64,000 nt of DNA from NCBI RefSeq assembly GCF_004959855.1, contig NZ_SPNT01000001.1:620001-684000 (forward strand), given 5' to 3'. The notes below the pieces were generated by a model, which was not told where the DNA came from, did no database searches, and worked only from the letters and a program-made list of their open reading frames with translations. Shown piece after piece: positions 51,506 through 59,625 of the stretch. Position 1 is the first letter of the stretch. Each line of letters starts with the position of its first letter. Source of the stretch: Nitratireductor sp. XY-223. GTDB taxonomy: Bacteria; Pseudomonadota; Alphaproteobacteria; Rhizobiales; Rhizobiaceae. A program made the position numbers and the translations under genes.

Positions 51506-52600
51506 ATGAAGTCTTCATTTGATATCGCGGTCTTTGAGGGAGACGGCATCGGTCCGGAAATCATGCGGCCGACACTTGCGCTGCTCGACCGGGTCGCCCG
51601 CCGCCATCAACTGGCCCTGCGTTTCAACGAGGTTTCCGCCGGCGCCGCGCATTACGCCAGGACCGGCGAGGCACTTCCGCAGGCGTCCATGGATGCCGCG
51701 CGGTCGGCGGATGCCGTGCTGCTCGGAGCGATGGGCCTGCCGGATGTGCGCTACGACGACGGCACGGAAATATCCCCGCAGATCGACCTGCGCAGGGAGC
51801 TGCATCTGTTCGCCGGCGTGCGCCCGGTAACACTGGCCGAGCACCAACGCTCGCCGATCCGAATCGAGCCGGGCAGGCGGGTGGATTTCGTATTGATCCG
51901 GGAGAGCACGGAAGGTCTCTTCTGGTCATTGGGGCGCGGCGAGGTGTCGGACGAGGAAGCGCGCGAGACGCTGGTCATCACCCGCAAGACGTCGGAGAAA
52001 CTCTTCCGCTTCGCCTTCGACCTTGCGGCGCGCCGCAAGGCCGAAGGCCGGGGCGCGGGCCGCGTGACCTGCGTCGACAAGGCCAATGTCTTCCGTGCCT
52101 TTGCCTTTTTTCGCGGCATATTCGACGAGGAGGCCGCTGAGCGCCCGGAGCTGGTCGCCGACCACGCCTATGTGGATGCGATGGCGCTGCGCATGATCCA
52201 GACGCCGTGGGACCTGGATGTCCTGGTGACGGAAAACATGTTCGGCGACATATTGTCGGATCTCGGCGCCGGCCTGATGGGCGGGCTCGGCCTGGCGCCC
52301 TCCGCCGACATCGGCGACCGGCACGCGGTGTTCCAGCCCTGCCACGGTTCGGCGCCGGACATCGCCGGCCAAGGCGCCGCCAATCCGCATGCGATGATCC
52401 TGTCGGCCGCCATGATGCTGGAATGGCTGGGGCATCAACACCAGGTGCCGGCGGCGGTCAGCGCCGGTGACGAGCTTCGCCGGGCGGTCGAGCAAACGCT
52501 GTCGGATCAGCGGAGGCTGACGCGGGACCTCGGCGGCGATGCCTCGACCGAGGAGGCAGGTCACGCGGTCGCCGGTTTGCTGGAAGGTGTCGCCGCATGA
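51506..52600 (+). CDS. Isocitrate/isopropylmalate dehydrogenase family enzyme
   Basis: A 364-residue decarboxylating dehydrogenase with EGDGIGPEI at the N-terminus, the RREL substrate loop, ESTEGLFWS, ENMFGDILSDLGAGLMGGLG and the NAD motif HGSAPDIAGQGAANP. The family includes LeuB, tartrate, D-malate and homoisocitrate dehydrogenases. Its neighbours suggest that it oxidises an acid sugar such as tartrate or a tetronate rather than acting in leucine synthesis. The start at 51506 follows CAGGAAG; earlier starts are weaker. Its stop overlaps the next gene by 4 bases. Confidence 0.85.
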   Translation: MKSSFDIAVFEGDGIGPEIMRPTLALLDRVARRHQLALRFNEVSAGAAHYARTGEALPQASMDAARSADAVLLGAMGLPDVRYDDGTEISPQIDLRRELHLFAGVRPVTLAEHQRSPIRIEPGRRVDFVLIRESTEGLFWSLGRGEVSDEEARETLVITRKTSEKLFRFAFDLAARRKAEGRGAGRVTCVDKANVFRAFAFFRGIFDEEAAERPELVADHAYVDAMALRMIQTPWDLDVLVTENMFGDILSDLGAGLMGGLGLAPSADIGDRHAVFQPCHGSAPDIAGQGAANPHAMILSAAMMLEWLGHQHQVPAAVSAGDELRRAVEQTLSDQRRLTRDLGGDASTEEAGHAVAGLLEGVAA

Positions 52601-53622
52601 GGATGCGGCCTCCGGTTCGCGTCGCCTGCGTCGGCGCCGGCTATTTCAGCCGCTTTCATTACGATGCCTGGAACAGGATCGGTGACGCCCTGCCGGTCGC
52701 GTCGATCAACCGTGACATCGAGAAGGCGCGGGCAACGGGGCTTACGGCCTACAACGATCTGGACCTCGCCTTGCGGGAAGAACAGCCGGACCTTCTCGAC
52801 GTCATCACGCCGCCGCCGACGCATCTCGACACCATCCGGCGGGCGCTCGACAGCGGCGTCAAGGCGATCATCTGCCAGAAACCCTTTTGCCGGGATCTTG
52901 ACGAAGCTGAGGCGGCGGTCGCTCTTGCGCGCGATGCCGGTGCTGTGCTTGTCGTGCATGAGAATTTCCGGTTCCAGCCCTGGTACCGACTGATCAAGAA
53001 CGAGATCGCCAACGGCCGGATCGGCGCGTTCCAGCAGTTCACCTTCCGGCTGCGGACCGGGGACGGGCAGGGGAGCGACGCCTATCTCGACCGCCAGCCC
53101 TATTTCCAGGAGATGCCGCGCCTGCTTGTCCACGAGACCGGGGTGCACTGGATCGACGTTTTCCGCTTCGTTGCAGGTGAGCCGGACGCGGTCTACGCCG
53201 ACTTGCGGAAGCTCAATCCGGTCATCGCCGGAGAGGACGCCGGCCATATCCTGCTTGATTACCGCTCGGGGGCGCGCTGCCTGTTCGACGGAAACCGCCT
53301 TCTGGATCATGCCGCCGAGAACCGGATGCTGACGCTCGGGGAAGGGCTGGTCGAGGGGACCGACGGCACGCTGACGCTCCATGGCGACGGGTCCGTCCGT
53401 TTCCGCCGCTTCGGATCGCATGCGGAAACGACACTGCTGGAAGCGCAAAATTATCAGGGATTTGGCGGCGATTGTGTCTACGCGTTGCAAAAACATGTTA
53501 TCGATGGGCTGGTTCACGGCACGCCGATTGAGAACCGGGCGGAGGACTATCTGGAAAACATCCGGATCGTTGACGCCGTCTATCGGTCAAACGATACGGG
53601 AGCACGCATAGACCTTCGATGA
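52597..53622 (+). CDS. Gfo/Idh/MocA-family oxidoreductase
   Basis: A 341-residue NAD(P)-dependent sugar dehydrogenase-like protein with the N-terminal nucleotide motif GAGYFSRFH and the catalytic CQKPFC (QKP instead of the usual EKP). The C-terminal sheet domain is present. The family oxidises sugars, giving lactones, or inositols. It starts with ATGA overlapping the dehydrogenase, and the GntR start overlaps its stop, making one three-gene operon. Confidence 0.85.
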   Translation: MRMRPPVRVACVGAGYFSRFHYDAWNRIGDALPVASINRDIEKARATGLTAYNDLDLALREEQPDLLDVITPPPTHLDTIRRALDSGVKAIICQKPFCRDLDEAEAAVALARDAGAVLVVHENFRFQPWYRLIKNEIANGRIGAFQQFTFRLRTGDGQGSDAYLDRQPYFQEMPRLLVHETGVHWIDVFRFVAGEPDAVYADLRKLNPVIAGEDAGHILLDYRSGARCLFDGNRLLDHAAENRMLTLGEGLVEGTDGTLTLHGDGSVRFRRFGSHAETTLLEAQNYQGFGGDCVYALQKHVIDGLVHGTPIENRAEDYLENIRIVDAVYRSNDTGARIDLR

Positions 53623-54317
53623 TGCAGCAAAGGGCGCACATTTTATCCGGCGAACAGAAACCGAGGTCGCAGACGCAGCGTGCGGCCTCCGAACTGCGGC
53701 GCATGATTGTCTCGGGCGAACTGCCCGCCGGCTCCAGCTACCTGGAAACCGAGCTGGCCGAGATGCTGGACATGTCCCGTACGCCGGTGCGCGAGGCGAC
53801 GCTGATGCTGGAAGCGCAGGGCCTCCTGGAGGTGCGACCGAGGAGAGGCGTGAAGATCCTGTCCATCTCTCCGGAGGACATGGAGGAAATCTACCAGATC
53901 CTGACCGAGCTGGAGTCGCTCGCCGCCGAGCGGGTGGCGGAGCGCAGCACGTCGCCGGAGATGCTCGAGCCGTTGCGCGAGGCGACGCAGCGCATGGAAG
54001 ACGCCCTGGCGCGGGACGACCGCGAGGCGTGGGCGGCCGCCGACGAGGATTTTCACACACGACTGGTGGAGCTTTCGGGCAGCGCGCGGCTGAAATCGGT
54101 GATCGCCAACTTCAACGACCAGGTGCGGCGCGCCCGGGCCCTGACCCTCTACATCCGGCCGGCGCCGACCAAGTCGAACGCCGATCACCGCGCGCTGATC
54201 GCCGCGCTCGAGAAGGGCGATGCGGCGCTCGCCCGCAAGATTCACCGCGAGCACCGGATCGCCGCCAAGTCGCTGATGATATCCCTGCTCAGCAAACACG
54301 GCTTCCATCAGATCTGA
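53619..54317 (+). CDS. GntR-family regulator with FCD domain
   Basis: A 232-residue regulator with an N-terminal winged HTH (ETELAEMLDMSRTPVREAT and LLEVRPRRGVKI) and a C-terminal FCD ligand domain with the metal-binding Asp/His pattern (DEDFHTRLVEL, DHRALIAALEKGD). It is cotranscribed with the Gfo gene. It probably represses both divergent operons at ATGTATACAT, de-repressed by a pathway acid. Confidence 0.88.
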   Translation: MMQQRAHILSGEQKPRSQTQRAASELRRMIVSGELPAGSSYLETELAEMLDMSRTPVREATLMLEAQGLLEVRPRRGVKILSISPEDMEEIYQILTELESLAAERVAERSTSPEMLEPLREATQRMEDALARDDREAWAAADEDFHTRLVELSGSARLKSVIANFNDQVRRARALTLYIRPAPTKSNADHRALIAALEKGDAALARKIHREHRIAAKSLMISLLSKHGFHQI

Positions 54318-54336
54318 CCAGCCGTACACCGTTCGA

Positions 54337-54349
54337 GATCACCGTGATC
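54337..54349. repeat. Palindrome between gntR and the Crp/Fnr gene
   Basis: GATCAC-C-GTGATC is a perfect 6-bp inverted repeat with a one-base centre, 70 bases before the regulator's ATG. It could be an operator. It does not match TTGA-N6-TCAA, the FNR/NNR pattern. Confidence 0.3.
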
Positions 54350-54418
54350 GGTTCACCGGTGCCAAAAAGACTTGGCTCCCCGCCGCGAGGCTGCTTCTAT
54401 TGGCAAAAAGGGGGATCG

Positions 54419-55552
54419 ATGGCGCGTGGAATTTCGACACTGAGTGAAGGCGACCGCAGGGTGGCCATGGATTCCATCCTGTTCTCCACCGCGCCGGACG
54501 ATGTTACGAACGACTTGCTGGCCAAGTCGAGCGTGCGCGGCTTTGAACGCGGCGAGACCATTTTTCCGCAAGGGGAACACGCGCACAGCGTCTTTGTCGT
54601 GCTCGACGGATGGGTCAAGCTGTTCCGCATCTCCCCGAGCGGGTCGGAGGCGGTGGTTCACGTGCCGACGCGGGGGCAGAGTTTCGGCGAGGCGGCGGCG
54701 TTCCGCAGCGATGTCTATCCGGTCACCGCGGAAGCGGCAACGGACTGCCGCCTCCTGCGGGTCCGTGCGGGACTGCTGCTGGAGATGATGAAATCGCGGC
54801 CGGAAATCTGCCTGGCAATGCTCGCGTCGACCTACCAGCATCTTCACGGCCTCGTCTCCCAGGTCGAGCGTTTGGCGGCGCAGACCGCGACGCAACGGGT
54901 GGTGGAGTTCCTCCTGGAACTGTGTCCGGTGGATGAGGGACCCTGCGCGGTAACGCTTCCTTATGACAAGGCGCTGATCGCAGGACGGCTGGGGATGAAG
55001 CCGGAGAGCTTGTCGCGCGCCTTTTCCCGGCTGCGGTCCGTCGGCATCAGGATCAACCAGAACCAGGCGGCGATCTCGGATGTCACCCGGCTGCACAGCT
55101 ATGTGGAATCCGACAGGTCGGAAACGCTGCGCCGAGCGCAGTGGGCCCGTGTCAGGCGAGATATTCCAGGGTCACGCCCGGCATTGACGCGACGACCGCA
55201 TCGATCGTCTCGCGCGCGTTCAGGCAAAACGCAGTGGACAAACCATCGGCGAGCGCGGCGCTATTGGCCGAGACGGAAACCAGACGCCACTGCCCGCCGG
55301 GCCGGCCGGTCCGCGGATCCAGTATGTGCCCGATCCTACCGTCCGGGTCGAGCACGGTGCCGAGGGGCGCAGACGTTGCCAGCGCCCGGTCGCTCAGCGC
55401 TATTTCGCGGACAATATGTCCGTCCGGCGCGGCGATCCCGGCTTTCCACGGCGCGCCGGAAGGGCCGTGGCCGAGGGCTGCGACCTCGCCGATGTCGATG
55501 GCCATGTTTCGCAGGTCAAACGATCTCAGTAGCGTCGCGATCTTGTCGGTGA
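54419..55552 (+). CDS. Crp/Fnr-family regulator (denitrification type) with extended C-terminus
   Basis: The first 235 residues form a Crp/Fnr protein. They comprise a cNMP-like beta-roll (about 20-135, no FNR-type N-terminal cysteine cluster), a dimer helix, and an HTH (175-235) with ESLSRAFSRL. In that recognition helix the E-x2-S-R spacing matches FNR/DNR proteins that read TTGA-N6-TCAA. A heme-based NO-sensing DNR/NnrR type is therefore likely, and it would control nosR. The frame then runs on to residue 377 in arginine-rich sequence antisense to apbE. The normal end is probably near 240, so the stop may have been lost. The start at 54419 is preferred for AAAAGGGGGATCG. Confidence 0.75.
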   Translation: MARGISTLSEGDRRVAMDSILFSTAPDDVTNDLLAKSSVRGFERGETIFPQGEHAHSVFVVLDGWVKLFRISPSGSEAVVHVPTRGQSFGEAAAFRSDVYPVTAEAATDCRLLRVRAGLLLEMMKSRPEICLAMLASTYQHLHGLVSQVERLAAQTATQRVVEFLLELCPVDEGPCAVTLPYDKALIAGRLGMKPESLSRAFSRLRSVGIRINQNQAAISDVTRLHSYVESDRSETLRRAQWARVRRDIPGSRPALTRRPHRSSRARSGKTQWTNHRRARRYWPRRKPDATARRAGRSADPVCARSYRPGRARCRGAQTLPAPGRSALFRGQYVRPARRSRLSTARRKGRGRGLRPRRCRWPCFAGQTISVASRSCR

Positions 55553-56087
55553 TGTAGCCCTGCGCAATGCCGTTGAGTGTGATCGCCATGTCCGGCCTGT
55601 CGAACGACAGGGAGCCGCCCTCACGCCTGACATTGAGCCAACCGCACCGGTCCTGCACTGCGACGATCTCATCGTTCGTCGGTCTTTCGCCGGGCGCCGA
55701 CCGGGTGGCATAAAGCTGCCAGAGCGGCTGCACAGTCGGATCGAAGGTCCCGCCGGTCGTTCGGTGAAGCGCATCGCACTGGCTCATCAGTTCGACAAAC
55801 TCCGCCGATGCATTGTCGAGACGGCCGACGGCGTTGAGGCGCGCTATTTCAGAGCCGGGCCGATGCAGGCTGAAGATCTGCTCCAACCGGCCTATCTCGG
55901 CTTCGACGGCCGCGAAGATGGGCGCGGCTTTTTCCGGTTCCATGCCGACGAAGGTCATGCGGGCGGTGGCGCCCAGCGCAATGCCGCGCCAGCGCGCGAC
56001 CGGCGCTGCCGCCAGAGCGGCGCCCGGCACAGACGCCGCAGCAGCCGTCAGTGCGAGGAAGCGGCGGCGGGAGAGGCGCGCGCTCAC
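55152..56087 (-). CDS. nosX: ApbE/NosX FAD:protein FMN transferase
   Basis: A 311-residue exported protein with a twin-arginine-type signal (SRRRFLALTAAAASV) and the ApbE core. It transfers FMN to a Thr/Ser of periplasmic protein domains such as the FMN-binding part of NosR, which carries SGATVT in this cluster. It is the last gene of the nos operon and overlaps nosL by 4 bases. Confidence 0.88.
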   Translation of the reverse strand: MSARLSRRRFLALTAAAASVPGAALAAAPVARWRGIALGATARMTFVGMEPEKAAPIFAAVEAEIGRLEQIFSLHRPGSEIARLNAVGRLDNASAEFVELMSQCDALHRTTGGTFDPTVQPLWQLYATRSAPGERPTNDEIVAVQDRCGWLNVRREGGSLSFDRPDMAITLNGIAQGYITDKIATLLRSFDLRNMAIDIGEVAALGHGPSGAPWKAGIAAPDGHIVREIALSDRALATSAPLGTVLDPDGRIGHILDPRTGRPGGQWRLVSVSANSAALADGLSTAFCLNARETIDAVVASMPGVTLEYLA

Positions 56088-56614
56088 CGGATCTTCTCCT
56101 CGCCCGGCAATTCAAACTCGACCGCGCTCAGCACCGTCTCGTCGGGAATCTCGCCAAGCGTTGTGACCCGCCCGCCGCGATCGGCGGCAAAACGGTCGGC
56201 GTCGGCCCGGTCCGCGAACGGCACGACCTCTGGCGCGCCCATGCCGCCCTTCGCATCGGAATCGATGACAAAGGCAGCATCGCCGGCCTCGATCCAGTTC
56301 GAGGCCCCGGGTTCGTCCCAGCTCTTTGCCACCGACATGTTGCTCACATAGACCGCCGTGACCGGCGCCTCCCGTTCAGCGCTTCTCAGGTAAGCGATCG
56401 CATCGCGCACCTGGGCGAAGAAAAGCGGGGCGGGATAGCCCTCCAGATGGATCTGCGCCTTGGGGCCGCCGTGCTCGGCGACATACATCTGGCAATAGTG
56501 GCTGAGCGCCGCCTCGGTCAGCGGAACCGGATCGGGCGCCGCGGCCTTTTCCTCGCTGCAGGCTGCAAGGAATGCGACCGCTGCGAACAGCGGTAGTGAC
56601 AGGCAGCGTTTCAT
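56084..56614 (-). CDS. nosL: NosL copper-binding lipoprotein
   Basis: A 176-residue protein with a lipoprotein signal (LFAAVAFLAAC, lipobox LAAC) and the Cu-binding segment HYCQMYVAEH (C-x-M). NosL delivers Cu(I) to NosZ assembly. The start at 56614 overlaps the nosY stop (ATGA); the frame opens earlier without support. Confidence 0.88.
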   Translation of the reverse strand: MKRCLSLPLFAAVAFLAACSEEKAAAPDPVPLTEAALSHYCQMYVAEHGGPKAQIHLEGYPAPLFFAQVRDAIAYLRSAEREAPVTAVYVSNMSVAKSWDEPGASNWIEAGDAAFVIDSDAKGGMGAPEVVPFADRADADRFAADRGGRVTTLGEIPDETVLSAVEFELPGEEKIR

Positions 56615-57435
56615 GGTTGAACCCTCCTGAATATCTGGCGCGCGAGAACGAATGCCGCGAGCGGCCAAAGCAGCAGCGATACCGGGGCCGACCATCCGGG
56701 CAGGGCGCCGGCAACGCCGGTCATGCCGTTGGCGAGTGCCACGTTTTCCGATGCGCCGACGTTCCACAGCCGGAAGGCGTCCGCCGGATTGAGGACCAGC
56801 AGCCAGGGGAAGATCCGGCGGGTGAAGAAGCCGTCATTGTCATAGACGACGGCGCCGAGCAGTCCGAGGTCGTAGAGCACGACGAAAATGAGCCACAGGC
56901 CGGCCGCAAGGCCCGCCGCCGCGGTGGGCGACGAGACGGCAGCAGACAGGGCATAGCCGAGTGCCAGGAAGACGGCGCCGAGCAGGATCGAGGTCCCGAT
57001 CAGCCGCAGCAGTGCCGTCAGGCTCTCCGTGCCCGCGCCGCCGCTCAGCGCGGCCGCCATCCCGGCCGCGCCGAACCCGATGACCATGGCCAGCGCGATC
57101 GTGCCGATATGGGCAAGGAACTTGCCGAACAGGATCTCGCCGCGTGACACCGGATAGGTGAGCAGCAGGGCCAGTCCGCCGCGCTCGCTCTCGCCGGCGA
57201 TCGCATCGAAGGACATCATCAGCGCCAGAAGCGGCGCCAGATAGACCGAGAGGGTCGTCATCGACGCGACCGAAACGGTGAGAAGGTCAACGCCGAGCGC
57301 GCCCGTGGGTGCCGCCCCGGCAAAGGTCAGGGCCAGCGCGAACAGCGTCATGATCACGCTCGCCATCAACACCCAGAGATTGCGCCGGGCGATGCGGAGT
57401 TCAGCGGCGGCGACGGCAAGGACTCGGGTCATCAT
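56611..57435 (-). CDS. nosY: NosY ABC-type membrane permease
   Basis: A 274-residue membrane protein with about six hydrophobic segments, and the NosY patterns SFDAIAGESERGGLALLLTYPVS (split by eye at residue 100) and GKFLAHIGTIALAM. It works with NosF and NosD in copper-site (CuZ) maturation of NosZ. The start is one of two adjacent ATGs (57435 or 57432) at the nosF stop (ATGATG). AGGGAG precedes them. Confidence 0.85.
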   Translation of the reverse strand: MMTRVLAVAAAELRIARRNLWVLMASVIMTLFALALTFAGAAPTGALGVDLLTVSVASMTTLSVYLAPLLALMMSFDAIAGESERGGLALLLTYPVSRGEILFGKFLAHIGTIALAMVIGFGAAGMAAALSGGAGTESLTALLRLIGTSILLGAVFLALGYALSAAVSSPTAAAGLAAGLWLIFVVLYDLGLLGAVVYDNDGFFTRRIFPWLLVLNPADAFRLWNVGASENVALANGMTGVAGALPGWSAPVSLLLWPLAAFVLARQIFRRVQP

Positions 57436-58367
57436 GTGCGATCTCCCTGCGAATAGTGGCGATAGAGGTCTTCCAGGCTCGGCGGCGCCATTTCGACGTC
57501 GATGACGAGATCGCCGAGCGCCGCGATATGCGCGAGCCGTTGCATCTTGGTCTCCGGGCTGCACAGCAGTTCAACGGACGCGCCGTTGATGCGCTCGCCG
57601 CCGATGCGGGCGTGGACTTCCGATGCGTCGTCGTTCTGGGCCGTCAGCCTCAGCCGGATCGGCAGTTCCGCGCGCGCGCTGAGCCGTGCGAGCGTATCGT
57701 CGGCGACGATGCGGCCCTTGCGCATGATCGCGATGCGGTCGGTCCTGGCTTCGACTTCGGTCAGCGCGTGGGAGGCGATCAGCACGGCAGTGCCGTTCTG
57801 CGCCATCTCGTCGATAATGGCGTAGAGATCATGGCGCGAAATCGGGTCGAGGCCGCTCGTCGGCTCGTCGAGCAGGGCTATGCGGGGCCTGCCGAGCAGC
57901 ACCTGCGCGAGGCCGAGCCGCTGGCGCATGCCCTTCGACCAGGTTCCGATGCGCCGGTCCGCGGCATCGGCAACGCCGACGCGTTCGAGAAGTTCACCGA
58001 CGGTCTTGACCGGCGCGCCGGCGAGGCGCGCAAAAAGCGTCAGTTGCTCGCGACCGGTCAGCGCCCTGTGAAAGGCGACGGCCTCCGGCAGATAGGCGGA
58101 TGCCTTGCGCGCTTCCGCGCTGCCCGGAACCGCGCCCGCAACGCGGATTTCGCCGCCGCTCGGGGTCCACAGGCCAAGGATCAGCTTCATGAGGGTCGTC
58201 TTGCCGGCACCGTTGTGGCCGAGCAGGGCGACGCGCTCACCCGGTTTGAGATCGAGGTCCACGGCGTCGAGGGTCCGTACGCGGCCGTGGCTCTTGCATA
58301 GCCCGCGTACCGCAAGGACGTCCCGCGCATCGGGCGATGCCGCCCGCGTTTCGGTGCGTTCCGTCAT
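57432..58367 (-). CDS. nosF: NosF ABC-type ATPase
   Basis: A 311-residue ATPase with Walker A GHNGAGKTT, the NosF-type signature WSKGMRQRLGLAQ, Walker B IALLDEPTSGLD and H-loop ASHALTEVE. It powers the NosDFY copper/sulfur maturation complex. The start at 58367 overlaps the nosD stop by 4 bases. Confidence 0.88.
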   Translation of the reverse strand: MTERTETRAASPDARDVLAVRGLCKSHGRVRTLDAVDLDLKPGERVALLGHNGAGKTTLMKLILGLWTPSGGEIRVAGAVPGSAEARKASAYLPEAVAFHRALTGREQLTLFARLAGAPVKTVGELLERVGVADAADRRIGTWSKGMRQRLGLAQVLLGRPRIALLDEPTSGLDPISRHDLYAIIDEMAQNGTAVLIASHALTEVEARTDRIAIMRKGRIVADDTLARLSARAELPIRLRLTAQNDDASEVHARIGGERINGASVELLCSPETKMQRLAHIAALGDLVIDVEMAPPSLEDLYRHYSQGDRT

Positions 58368-59623
58368 GACGGATCTCCCATTTCCGGTACCGCGATTTCG
58401 ACCGGGCGCATCAGCGGGCGGCTGTCGACGATGCCGCCCGGCAGCAGCGCCGGGAAGCTCGATTGCGCCCAGCGGACGAGTTGAACGGCGGGCGCCCCCA
58501 GCAGCAGTTTGGCCGAGGGCTGCGACCACAGGATGTGATCCATGCTGTCGTTCGGGCGGTAGGGCGCGTCGGCAATGCCGTCGCCGTTGATGTCGTAACC
58601 GGCGAAATCGCTCCAGTAGTTGCCGCGTTCCTCGGCCGACCAGTCGAGCCAGCGCGAGCCGACATATTTGACCTGTGTCCTGTTGCCGATGAAGGCATTG
58701 CCGGTGATGGCGTTGCGCTCCGAACCGGCGGTGAAGTGTATGCCGATGGAACAGCGTTCGAAACGGTTGTTCTCGATACGGTTCTTGTGCGCGTTGTAGA
58801 GGAACACGCAGCGGTTCCTGCCGTTGCGGATCAGGTTGCCGGAGACGTACGACTGGTTGGCGTAGTTGAGCATGATCCCGTGCTCGTCATCGCCGATGGA
58901 CACGTTGTCCGTGACCTTGACCCGCTTGGAGAACATCACCGCGTAACCGAGATCGTTGCCGATCGAGATGTTGCCCGAGACCTCGCTGTCGTTGGCGTAC
59001 ATGTAGTGCACGGCAAAGCGCAGGTCGCGGAAGCGGTTGCCGGTGAATTTGTTCTTCTTCGACGTGTTGACGAAGATGCCGTCGCGGCCCCAGCTTATGT
59101 CGTTGCCGTCGACAATCGCGCCCGGCGCGTTCCAGACATAAACGCCGTTGCCGCGTTCGTTCATGCGGTGGTCACGGCGGCCGACAATGACATTGCCGGC
59201 GACGCGTGAATCCTTCGCGCCGTGGATGTCGACACCGTAGAGATTGCCGATGATCCGGTTATTCTCGACGATGGCGCGGTCGGCCTTGCGGCCGAGGCTG
59301 ACGCCGGCGTCGATGGTGTCGTGCGAGGAGCCCGATCCGCTGATAGTCAGGCCGCGGATCGTAACGTCCGGCGCGATAACGGTCACGACGCTTCCCTCAC
59401 CGGTGCCTTCAATGGCCGCCTCGCCGCCGCCATCGAGTGTCAATGAGCGGTCGATCTCGAAGTGGCCAACGTGGACACCGGGAGCGAGGCGCAGGACATC
59501 GCCGTCCTGCGCCTTGCCGATTGCGGTTGCGAGCGCCCCGGGCTCGGCAGGCACGTGCCGTTCCGCCGCCAGACTGGCCAGCGGCAGAAGCAGCAGTGTG
59601 ACAAGGAGAACGAGGCGCTTCAT
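58364..59623 (-). CDS. nosD: NosD periplasmic copper-processing protein
   Basis: A 419-residue exported protein with a Sec signal (MKRLVLLVTLLLLPLASLAA) followed by a right-handed parallel beta-helix of CASH-type repeats (N-x-I-x-G-N-like repeats from residue 60 to 350, e.g. NNRIIGNLYGVDIHG). It assists NosZ copper-site assembly. It starts 2 bases after the nosZ stop. Confidence 0.88.
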   Translation of the reverse strand: MKRLVLLVTLLLLPLASLAAERHVPAEPGALATAIGKAQDGDVLRLAPGVHVGHFEIDRSLTLDGGGEAAIEGTGEGSVVTVIAPDVTIRGLTISGSGSSHDTIDAGVSLGRKADRAIVENNRIIGNLYGVDIHGAKDSRVAGNVIVGRRDHRMNERGNGVYVWNAPGAIVDGNDISWGRDGIFVNTSKKNKFTGNRFRDLRFAVHYMYANDSEVSGNISIGNDLGYAVMFSKRVKVTDNVSIGDDEHGIMLNYANQSYVSGNLIRNGRNRCVFLYNAHKNRIENNRFERCSIGIHFTAGSERNAITGNAFIGNRTQVKYVGSRWLDWSAEERGNYWSDFAGYDINGDGIADAPYRPNDSMDHILWSQPSAKLLLGAPAVQLVRWAQSSFPALLPGGIVDSRPLMRPVEIAVPEMGDPS

Positions 59624-59625
59624 GG

